Assembly: GCA_030265145.1 (NCBI GenBank)
Contig: JARBES010000113.1
Location: 7,970,604-8,025,528, forward strand
Reading direction: 5' to 3'
DNA: 54,925 nt
Origin: Strongylocentrotus pallidus
Lineage: Eukaryota > Echinodermata > Echinoidea > Camarodonta > Strongylocentrotidae
Of the stretch, positions 14,501 through 22,807 are shown piece by piece. The position numbers and the translations under genes are program-made. The notes beneath the pieces were generated by a model that had not been told where the DNA came from, did no database searches, and worked only from the letters and a program-made list of their open reading frames with translations. Numbering within the stretch: position 1 is the first letter of the stretch; each line of letters starts with the position of its first letter.

Positions 14501-17500
14501 CCAGTAGCGAGCCCAAATATTCAGGATGTTAGAACCCATATGGGACATGAACACGAAAGAGTACCCAATATTACCCCTCATTTGCATATGTCCTGTGATA
14601 TTCTGCCCTGTGGTAAAAGAGGTCCCCATGTGCATTCAGCGAGGGATGTGAAAGACAAGGTAAACAATTTTGAACATGGGAAATTGCACCATCACCAAAC
14701 AGAAACAGACCATGAACATGCTTATAGTGATGACCATTTTGAAAGAGACTCGATGGTTAGAAATAATGCATCAGAAAATTTGCATCACAGACAGACAATG
14801 TTGCCTAGTGAGGATCAAAGAGCGACTAGGGAGGACAACAGAGTGTTTAGTTTACCAAAGCAATCTCACCTTCAAGAAAAAAGACAAAAAATTGTGCCTG
14901 AAACAAGGAGAGATGAAGCCGAGTTTAGTTCTTCAATATCAGAGGGACATCCGGTTGATGATGATATCAAAGAAGAAGACAGAATGTATCAATATGATGC
15001 AGCAAGAAAGGGTTATAGAACATTATCATCAAATGACATTCCAGGGAGGGGACCAATGAGGTCTGGTCAAGAAAAGAGTCAAACACTTGACCATGAACTA
15101 CAGACAGCTGCAGAAGATGCGAGAACAGCTCATCAGCCTCAACCATTACCTAATAGAACAATAACTCTGGAGGATTCACCAGAGGACTCAACTGCTGCCA
15201 TCACTACACAAGGAACAGATGCAAGCCCTGTTGCTGGGCAACAACAAAGAACAGATGATGCAGATGATGGAGAACGAGCAAAACGTCAGTTACATTTTAG
15301 CTCCTCCTCATCCATCAACAGTGCTATTGGACAAGTAAGTTTAAAGATGTTAAATGTGCATGTATGAGCCAGTTGTTCGTAATACAGGTTAACAAGTATC
15401 ATGATATGCTATGTACATTATGAAAATGAAAGCATGTATATACAAACTTAAATTTTGCATTTCATATTTTGCATCATATTCATTGTGGCTGGGATCAGAG
15501 AAAATGTTGCCCGAATAATGTTTCAAAGGGTCTAATTGAAGCAACTTGCAAAATGTCCTGAAAAAAACAAAATGAAACATGTATTACCCACCCTTAGACC
15601 CTTTATTGTTTCGTACATGTAACTCTTGTCATTAAAATAAGTTACTAACATTTGTGTTGTAAATAAAGGATTCTCTTTCCTTTTTCCTCAGTTTGTTTTT
15701 TCTTGCATGGTGACATAGGTACATACAGGTGGCATGGGGGGAGGGGGGGGGGTATAAATATTGTACAGAAAACAATTCTTAGACAACTTAGATGCTTTTT
15801 GTTTTTCTTTATGTGTTAAAAGTCAATGTTGGAATTGCACATGAAATCACTTCCTTATATTTATATCAAGATATCATTGTTTAAAGTCATTACTCAAACA
15901 GAGACTATGAGAGAGTGCTGAAAGTGTCTATTACACTTTACACAAGCTTTTGTGAGATGTATGTGATGACATTGCATGAATAAAAATAGCCTATTCATCT
16001 CATGGCTTTTAAATTACCAAATGAAAGTTTTTCCCAAGAGTGATTATTCATTCTCAGAATAAGAATGACATGAATTTATGTGTTTATAGATCCTACTTTT
16101 TTTGTGTTAATGTGTATCAAATTTAGTTTTAGTTTCTAATCAAGGTATTATATTTTCACTTCCTCATTGCCTCGATGTACACAATTCTCTTATCTGCAGT
16201 GTCTTCTCTTTGATATTGTGTTAGAGAAATAGATCAATCCCACTTCAATGGTAATGTTTGATTAATTTAAGACCAGTTCAGTTCTGTTTTTTTGCCGAGC
16301 AATGAATCAACAAGCAATACAACTATAACATGAAATAAATGATTTGAATGACAGTAATGTGAAAATAGCATACTGCCAGTAATGAAACATGGGCGTTGTG
16401 CTTCTCAATCATTCAGACACATTTCCTGGTCCTCCCTCTTTTTGAATGATTGAAATACAATAAGTTATTATATGTATTTAGCAAAGACACTTCTCACAAT
16501 ATAAAATGTATGTACAGTGCTCTTGATATAAGAGCAATCTGGTTCAAACCAGTAGCATGAGCAAGTTTATTTGATTTTGTCTTCTTCATGAGCATGACTG
16601 ATTTGATAAAAAGGAATACTGTTAACTCTGCATATAAACTCAAAGTCATACACGTCAAATTGGAATGTTACTGAGACAAAATAATTTGGGCCAATGTCAC
16701 CATAACATTGTCTGAAATTACCGTAGAGGGAGGGTTTTAAGAGTGACGGGTGAAGGAGAATACACAGATTTTATTAGATTTCTCAAGTTCCTATCGATTA
16801 AAAAACTACCTTGGTACATGGATTTAGCATGGCTTTGTATTTGATATCACAAACATTTCATTTGCATGAAATAACCAAAAAGGTATCAAATGAGAATCTG
16901 GTGGGAACAGAATCAAAGATTGAGACCATTTCACCATTTATGGTTCCTTTCCCTTCTTCTTTTTTACAGTTGATCTCAAAAGTTTGCTATGACCAGATTA
17001 AAGCAAGGCTGTGTTCTCAAGAGCACACTCATCTCGTGCACACACTTGTAATAAAAACAAGCAATTCAAGTACCACACCACATCGCCATACAGGCTCATG
17101 AATAGGTTCTTGGTGCAATCAATCATTTGCTAGTTTTGAAATGTTACAGAGTGTTCTTTACAATAAGATCTAGTTTCATTTAAGCTGATCTATTTTTCTT
17201 TTCCCATCTGCATATTGTTTTGTTATACTCTGTCTCTGACTTTCTCCTACGTGCCATGTAACCTTCGATTTCAAAACCTCGTTAACATAAAGGGTTTTGT
17301 TACCATGTCATTAACAAGAATGAAATCAATTTCACCTTGTTTTAAACACTTCTCAATTTCTAAAACCTCTTGTCTGCCTCTTTTCTCTTTTTTCTTTTTT
17401 TCTTTCACTACATAGGTCATCTGTAACAGGATGTTCAGTTCCCCAGTAGGTCGAAGGTCACTACCTCCCAGTCAAAGGTCATCTCCCTCCAGTATTAGAT

Positions 17501-19205
17501 CATCTGCATGGAGTCAAGATACTTTGCTGTTTACTCCACCAATAGGTGACAGGGTTCCCCCAAGAGAGAGAATTTTAAGAGGTATACATGTCAAATATAT
17601 TGTTGAGAGCAAAAAGGACGTTATCTCTGTGTTGAACGATACAAGTCTATAAAGTCCTTCTGGCTGTCAGCTTTTCCCATTTTTGTTAAATAAATATCTT
17701 TAGACAAGAAATGTTTCTGCAAATGAACTGAATCAAGTGAATTATTTTGAATTGCCCTTGCTTGAATTACACATATTTCAAATATTCCTTCTAAAAAAAA
17801 TGTTATTAAATGTTCTTATTTTCTTATTTTCTTATTATTCCAATATCAGTCTAGCGATTCCTTTTTAATAGCTAAATGAACACACTCATGGAATATCTTT
17901 GAACCCATTTGTTAAGGTTCATAGTACCCTAAATTTCTTGTACATCTACCAACATGTATTTACTTGTAAACGAGTGCCGGATATCACTGGTTGATAAGGA
18001 TGTTTGCATGATATATTAACCCATTTATTACTGGGCTCAAGGACTATTGAGTTGTTATACCTATTTGAAACAATGCTTGTAGTAAGATCTAACAACTCTT
18101 CATGAGTTTGCTTTCCTCTCATGTTGTGTTTGTCTGTGTATTCAATGTTCTCTCTATGATTTTAAAGCTCCAGCACAAATTTAATGCATATATGCAATTG
18201 AAATATCCCTCTAATATGAACAGTATTGAATGGATTTGGATGTTAGAAAATATGTTGTTAATTTAATTTGTGTGGATATGTAGTACACAATTTCTGTTGT
18301 ATTTTTATTATATATTTTCATTCATTTTCATGATATTTCTCTTTTACTCTCTAATATTCTTTATCTTTCTAGAATTTTGACCATTTTGACATCTCACGAA
18401 TCCCCTCTTCTCCTTCTCTCATCCTCTATTTATTCATTCTTTCATTAAAACCTTGTTCACAAATATCCTTATGTCTTCATTATAAATTTCTTTATTTCCT
18501 TAATATCTTTCACAAATATTTCACACTTTTTTCTCTCACATATTATTCTCTCATATTTCTTTGTCTCACTCATAAACTCTCAGTCCATACTTCAATCAAT
18601 CATAACTTCAAGTTAAATCCCTATTTCCTCATTATCCATCACACTCTTTATACATGCTTGTATCCAATCATTCTCTTTTGAATTTATTTACCCTTTTGCA
18701 AAATATTCAATTGGTTCTTCCTTATATATCGTGCTATGAAATTGCTCTCTTTTCACACTATTCCACTTTTCCCTCAGCTTGCTTTTAATCTGTGGTGCTT
18801 CTTTTTAGTATTTTTTCCCCCATTGCATTCTTTATTTTTCCCCCTTTGGAATAATTGTTCATTTTTTCCTGTTTTTAATTCTTTACAACAATATTTTCTT
18901 CAGATTCTTGTTTTACTTTTGTTTTAATATTCAAAAAACAAATATGATTTGCTTTTTTTAAATTCCTTTGCCATGCCCCTTAACCCTGGGAGAAATAATT
19001 GTTAATTTCATATATATCCTTCATTTCAGACCACATTTCAGAGCCTGCTGATCCAAGAACCATTGACTCTGCGTCTGGAGCTAGCTCTGACAGCGAAGAG
19101 TTCAAGGACGATGAAATGCTTGAAGTCCTTCGCAAGCAGAGAGAAGAATGCATACGGCAGCTTAATCATCTAGATAACCTGCTTCCTCACACAAGTAAAG
19201 ATTGA
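2012..19205 (+). CDS. PROSER3: PROSER3 homologue, complete, copy A (13 exons)
   Basis: Coding exons: 2012-2043, 2717-2804, 4698-4858, 5653-5801, 6165-6225, 10048-10432, 11031-11101, 11701-11828, 13022-13236, 14195-15334, 16970-17047, 17416-17581, 19030-19205. All have AG/GT borders and matching phases, and they total 950 codons with the TGA stop. Landmarks shared in order with vertebrate PROSER3, as I remember that family: NPFYDVPEP near the N-terminus, FDESWP (about residue 105), a GRFRYGTPQSREQR...DFWWL block (about 167-194), EIQRRAEKLL, PEEDILQQWRMRRRMEQA, and an acidic C-terminal helix (DDEMLEVLRKQREE). The protein is Ser/Pro-rich and largely disordered, with no signal peptide or membrane segment. 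The biochemical role of PROSER3 is poorly known, so I assign none. It is convergent with receptor A. Exon 11 is the least certain exon; its donor is a weak GTAATA. Confidence 0.85.
2355..2590 (+). repeat. Polypurine (GAA/GGA) microsatellite in intron 1
   Basis: About 235 bases composed almost only of A and G, built from GAA, GGA and AGGAAG units, within PROSER3 intron 1. Long mirror-like polypurine tracts can form triplex structures and often vary in length between alleles. The tract is open in several frames but this reflects composition only. Confidence 0.8.
4905..5115 (+). mobile_element. LINE 3' end remnant (RT C-terminal tail)
   Basis: In PROSER3 intron 3, plus-strand frames read GRPCKTWKETLEEGMRVFG and then, after a frame change, AWRRAFEKMKRPTQQHG. 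This resembles the extreme C-terminus of many non-LTR reverse transcriptases (GRP..W...V..D...FG......A.DR..WR). Only about 200 bases remain, with the frame broken near 5,055, so it is an old 5'-truncated insertion. The clade is not assignable by eye. Confidence 0.45.
6350..7148 (-). mobile_element. LINE-A, 3' part: RT thumb and C-terminus
   Basis: Minus-strand frames in PROSER3 intron 5 read, in order, TPVEATKYIGVTITSD, KANNTLAFL, LKAIVYRTLVRPLVEYAS, INKVKMIRQRAARYTLNRY, FYNIHNQLVPF and SVEAF. This is the usual order of the last third of a CR1/jockey-type non-LTR reverse transcriptase, up to its 3' end. Several frame changes separate the pieces. The catalytic RT core is missing. It probably belongs with the fragment at 8,870-9,915, from which it is separated by another LINE. 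Confidence 0.7.
7150..8868 (-). mobile_element. LINE-B nested in LINE-A: esterase-type ORF1 and endonuclease
   Basis: Reading the minus strand, an ORF1-like protein starts near 8,728 (MDPDRKLLKEQIQTMSKIID, helical). It continues into an SGNH/GDSL-like hydrolase domain (ILLVRDLMFRRIRPSKL, PGAKLEDAYEVIDSLARQF, VIVHLGSSNLNND). The catalytic GDS is replaced by VRD. After 7,790 a second frame gives an AP endonuclease (PVEYFDQITCMMERAISDN, MILLGDFNCDL, SMIDHIYSTNPDKHIVTGV) that stops near 7,170 with no RT. Esterase-type ORF1 proteins are known from CR1-related LINEs. Its position between the two halves of LINE-A indicates a later, nested insertion. Exact borders are approximate. Confidence 0.65.
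8870..9915 (-). mobile_element. LINE-A, 5' part: endonuclease end and EN-RT linker
   Basis: Minus-strand frames encode the second half of an AP-type endonuclease (SYYKPHEGDESSLLELQQ, GGASNLPSWNW in place of the usual GDFN, FGQMLDDNGLVQQVEEPT, VLDLYLTNNPTL). The linker that precedes the RT domain follows (FWSFIKHNL, LNSDGRKLTDP, LNNQFQAVVTKE, IPDIIITMAGIKK). It breaks off exactly where the RT should begin. The element is 5'-truncated in the endonuclease and disrupted by frame changes, and is therefore inactive. Confidence 0.7.
10048..10432 (+). CDS. PROSER3: PROSER3 exon 6: DFWWL block and RG-rich tract
   Basis: This exon carries the family's best-conserved landmark, a GRFRYGTPQSREQR segment followed by KDFWWL, then a serine-rich run. 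After that comes an Arg/Gly-rich stretch of about 35 residues (about residues 225-260, containing GTGGGRGRARGAGRG). RGG/RG tracts are often arginine-methylated or RNA-binding; here that is inference only. The second half ends in a long serine tract at the GTAAGT donor. The copy across the assembly gap starts inside this exon (28,054), so only its last 32 bases can be compared, and they are identical. Confidence 0.85.
13022..13236 (+). CDS. PROSER3: PROSER3 exon 9: EEDILQQWRMRRRMEQA motif
   Basis: This phase-1-to-0 exon of 215 bases encodes the charged helix EEDILQQWRMRRRMEQAKEG, the second diagnostic block of the PROSER3 family. The corresponding exon in copy B (31,352-31,566) has the same length and keeps the motif unchanged. 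Differences cluster at the ends (for example ADLSYTKRP against ANLSYTQRP). Strong conservation next to freely varying exons marks this helix as the functional core, perhaps a protein-interaction segment. Confidence 0.85.
14195..15334 (+). CDS. PROSER3: PROSER3 exon 10: large disordered His/Asp/Glu-rich exon
   Basis: A single 380-codon exon in phase 0 at both ends, making up 40% of the protein. Its start is a predicted helix (GFRRRLEQQRLLTEARDA). The rest is low-complexity, hydrophilic and rich in His, Asp, Glu, Gln and Ser, with no recognisable domain. Copy B has 381 codons (one extra Ser in the terminal Ser run). By hand count about 51 residues differ between copies, far more than in the flanking conserved exons, so the exon seems to evolve with little constraint on sequence while keeping frame and length. 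Confidence 0.85.
19030..19205 (+). CDS. PROSER3: PROSER3 terminal exon 13
   Basis: The last coding exon follows a long pyrimidine-rich intron end and encodes 58 residues ending HTSKD, then TGA. An acidic segment (SSDSEEFKDDEM) leads into a helix, LEVLRKQREECIRQLNHLDN, which could form a coiled coil. Copy B differs at three residues, including Arg to Cys inside the helix, and uses TAA as stop. No clear polyadenylation signal is visible soon after the stop. Confidence 0.85.
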
Positions 19206-19345
19206 CCCTTTAAAGCTCGTCGTTTATCTGTGCAGCTTTTATTAAAATGCATTGTAAGGACCAGTCGTAGCATAGTGTAACAAGTAAAGATAAACTCTTA
19301 AAACCTTATCATTGTGTTATCTGTGCAGCTTTTATTGAAATTCAT
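19191..19345 (+). repeat. Imperfect ~89-bp tandem duplication at PROSER3 stop/3' UTR
   Basis: The segment ACAAGTAAAGAT...TTATCTGTGCAGCTTTTATT, which spans the stop codon, recurs about 89 bases downstream in diverged form. The same pair is present in copy B (about 38,105-38,255), so the duplication is older than the A/B split. The second copy has no coding role. Confidence 0.6.
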
Positions 19346-20734
19346 GAAAAAGGAGTACATTTGCTACAGGTCTGTCATGCAGTGCACTCAGTGCAGTGCA
19401 AAGATAAAACGATTCTTTGAAAGAAATGGATTCATTAATGAACCAGAAAATATTTCAGGCACAGCCCTTTAAAACAGAAATACAGACAAACTATACAAAA
19501 TATAAACATTACTGATCAATAGAAAAGGAGTGTTCACTAGAGTTTTATCCTCATGTGACAAAGTAAAATTGAAGATACTCTATAAGCACAATATTAATTA
19601 TCTTTGTTGTCTGCAAGTATACCACAATGAATTGATTAGTTTAGGATTCGATATTCCCAGATACAACTGCACTTAGATGTATAAATAACCTTTAAGTCGC
19701 CCAGGATTTATAATGCAAGAAATTTTTGCTACATAAATATAATTTAATTTAAACATAAATATAAGTCAATTATTCTTGCAGTGTATATTAGAAATGCTGA
19801 TCTTTTTTAGAGTAAAACGGTGCAATGGTGAGGTAATTCTATGGATGTAAATCTGCGGTTAAAGTAATAATCATTAACATCAACATGTATACGTTGCAAA
19901 GCCCTCAAGATTTTAAACTAATGTCACATCATCAAGCACTACTATTATGCAGGAAAACATTTTTAGATTTAATTTGATTGTACATCTTAAAGCTACAAGT
20001 TAACATTACAGATAATGTGTATACAAATGAATAGAAAGAGGCTATTGTTAAATTACAAGTTAACATGTATCATTCAATATTTTGAAATGTATGATTGTCC
20101 AACATGCACTATACACACATATATTAGTTAGCAGCAAGTTATAATTAAAGTGCTACTCATAGAAATATAGTGTTTGTCAACTTTGTACAGTGTTGCTTAC
20201 AATCTGATCCTACAGATGGTAGGATTTATAGGCTAGAGTACAATATTAAATCTAATTTGGGAGCAAGTACATGTAATAAATTTCAAGCCATGCACATCAA
20301 AGTTTTAATACAGCATAATATCAATATAAATTGCATACTGAACTTCCGCAGAACAGCAGGTTGTGATATCTTACTACAAATATTAAAGTTTCTCAAATAT
20401 TTACAGACAAAACATAACAATCTTTAAAGTTTAGTAACTTCAAGTAATTTCAAAATTAATTTGTGATGATACAATACTAGTATCTCTCCATCTTTTCATA
20501 TATGTCTTTCTTATTTGCAATGTCATAGTAAATTCTATATTATTATACAAATGTGCATTTTGATGACACTACCTTCTTTTGATAAGTGTGTCCAGTTCAA
20601 ATTAACCACTATGTAGTTTTTATAAGTTCAAAGAAATTATATATTTTCTAAGCAATAGCATATTATGTACAGTAAGAAAAAAAAATCCTTTTAATAAACA
20701 TTTACTCTTAATCTCATCACATGAAAGAAAACTA
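19346..20734. other. Gene-free AT-rich interval after PROSER3
   Basis: No coding similarity or RNA gene is visible. The sequence is AT-rich and aligns in order with about 38,260-39,675 in the second copy, with many small indels. It probably includes the PROSER3 3' UTR and the intergenic zone between two convergent genes. Confidence 0.5.
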
Positions 20735-21925
20735 TGTATATGTATACTCAAACATACTGAAGAGGTTCAACAACTGCTGGCCACTTAAAACAGTCGCTGT
20801 TTGAGAGGGTACAAGTATACTTTGACATTTCTCATGGATGGAGCAATTATAAAGGATTTACAAAGTCCCATTATTATTATTTTTGTTGTTGCTACATTTA
20901 TTTGGTACTTGCTTTCAGATGAAATATTTGACAGATCTCTTTTGACCATTCTTGAAACATGAAATTTCAATTAGACATCATTGTTATATACATGTTTATA
21001 TACATCAAAACTTTATTTTGAATAATCATTGTTATATAAAGTATTAAAGATAGTATATGCACAAACAGGAACTTTGTTAAATTCTATAACTTTTAATACT
21101 TGTGCAAGCCTTATATAGATTCAGGTGAAAGAAAAGTATGCACATTGTATATACTCAAACATGCTATAGAGGTTCAACAACTGCTGGCCACTATAAACAG
21201 TAGCTATTTGAAAGGGTACAAGTATACTTATAAATGTCTCGTAGATTGAGCAATTATCCCCTTTTTTAAACAGAATGTTTGATTTACAAAGCCCCATTTC
21301 TTTTCTTATTCTTTTTTTTCTTCTTTGCTACATTTCTGTGGTAGTTGCTTTCAGATGAAATATTTGACAGATCTCCAACAATTCTTGAAACATTATATTT
21401 ATATAAACATGTATATCTATACTTTTTTGGAATTATCATTGTTACACAAAATAGTAAAGATAGTGTATGAACAAACAGGAACTTTCTTAAATTATATTAC
21501 TGTTAATATATTCGCAAGCCTCATATAGGTTCAGGTGAAAAAAAAGTATGTACAGTGCATTGTATATACTCAAACATGCTGAAGAGGTTTAACAACCGCT
21601 GGCTTCTATAACAGTAGCTGTTTGAGAGGGTACAAATATACTTTCAAATGTCTCATGGATTGAGCAATTATCCACGTTTTCAAACAGAATGAAGGATTTA
21701 TAAAGTCCCATTATTCTTCTTCTTTGCTACATTTATTTAGTAGTTCCTTTCTGATGAAATATTTGACAGATCTCCTTCGGCAATTCTTGAAACATTATCA
21801 AGATATATATAATTTTGTTGAATCATCATTGTTATACAAAGTAGTAAAGATAGTGTATGAACAAACAGGAACTTTGTTCAATTCTATTACTTTTAATATT
21901 TGTGCTAGCCTTATATAGATTCAGA
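20735..21925 (+). repeat. Three tandem ~400-bp units
   Basis: Three diverged head-to-tail copies begin near 20,735, 21,136 and 21,546 and end near 21,925. Each starts with ACTCAAACAT(A/G)CT..AGAGG, runs through GAAATATTTGACAGATCTC, and ends with ATATAG(A/G)TTCAG. The second PROSER3/receptor copy contains a single shorter unit (39,676-39,960). Small open frames inside are not conserved between units. Confidence 0.7.
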
Positions 21926-22105
21926 TAATAAATGTAAGTATTATGATATGTAAATCAAAACATTGTGAAAATCTAAAAGGTTTTGAGTATATTCTTTTGC
22001 CTTTGTTATTTTGCTAATTATTTGCCTTTTCTTTGATGAAGACAAATATGCAGGGTCTCATTTCATACAGTTTTTCATATTGAGTACTATCACAATTTAA
22101 TAAAA

Positions 22106-22335
22106 AATTGTCTCACAACCAATCAAATGCAATTATTTTAATAGCTTATATCAATTATTGCAACCTGTTATTTCATTTAGGTTATAACAGTGGCCCATAT
22201 CCTTCCTTAACTAGACTAATTCTATTACAGATTATCTCACAACCAATCAAATGCATTGATTTTAATAGCTTATATCAATTATTGCAACCTGTTATTTCAT
22301 TTAGGATATAAAAGAGGGTCGATATCCTTGATTAT
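22106..22335 (+). repeat. Two tandem ~120-bp units (CACAACCAATCAAATGCA family)
   Basis: Two units start near 22,107 and 22,231 with TCTCACAACCAATCAAATGC and contain GCTTATATCAATTATTGCAA and CCTGTTATTTCATTTAGG. The array ends just downstream of the receptor A stop codon. The equivalent place in the second copy has about five units, and a part-unit also lies at 51,838, so the sequence is both tandem and dispersed. Confidence 0.75.
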
Positions 22336-22369
22336 CTAGTCTTTTATGTATTAACAAGGAGGAAAGTGC

Positions 22370-22807
22370 TTAAATACCATACATCTCAAACACATCATGC
22401 GTACCTGCCATCTGTTTAGCCCTTTCTTCGTCTTTGCGCATCTTGACCAAGTAGTTTCCGTACATGGGCTGTCCGTCTGGTGTCGTAGGTCCCATAGCAC
22501 CTTTAATTCCTCCCTTGCGGCAATCCATCCCCTCAGCATGGTAGGATGCATCGTCCGTCTGTATGGGCGGCGGCATTCTGGCCTGCTCCTGTTTCCTCTT
22601 CTTGACCAAGTAGTTCCCGTACATGGGTTGTCCGTCGGGTGTTGTCGCCTTTGTGTCGGCATATTTCATCTCTCCCTTGCGACGTTGCGTGACGTCTGAG
22701 TTGAGAGAGGCGTAGACAGTGGGTTCCTCTGTCTGTATAGGTGGGGCATTAGGGGGGTGGGCGCGGTCATGGGAGACGGACATGTAGACCAATCCATCAT
22801 CATCAAC
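22370..22807 (-). CDS. Receptor A cytoplasmic tail exon
   Basis: This phase-0 exon of 145 codons plus TAA starts VDDDGLVYMSV. LVYMSV fits the ITIM pattern (I/V/L/S)xYxx(I/V/L), TVYASL is ITSM-like, and MYGNY occurs twice with YxN spacing suited to Grb2-type SH2 domains. The tail contains an internal repeat of about 55-60 residues: each half has PPIQT(E/D)(E/D), then TPDGQPMYGNYLVK(K/M)RK. Receptor B differs at only three positions. An open frame on the opposite strand (22,397-22,699) is a shadow of this conserved exon. Confidence 0.85.
   Translation of the reverse strand, partial: VDDDGLVYMSVSHDRAHPPNAPPIQTEEPTVYASLNSDVTQRRKGEMKYADTKATTPDGQPMYGNYLVKKRKQEQARMPPPIQTDDASYHAEGMDCRKGGIKGAMGPTTPDGQPMYGNYLVKMRKDEERAKQMAGTHDVFEMYGI

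Noticed and set aside
22397-22699. Plus-strand open frame opposite the receptor A tail (and 40,765-41,277 opposite B)
   Set aside because: It is antisense to a conserved coding exon with phase-compatible splice sites; the openness follows from the tail's codon composition.
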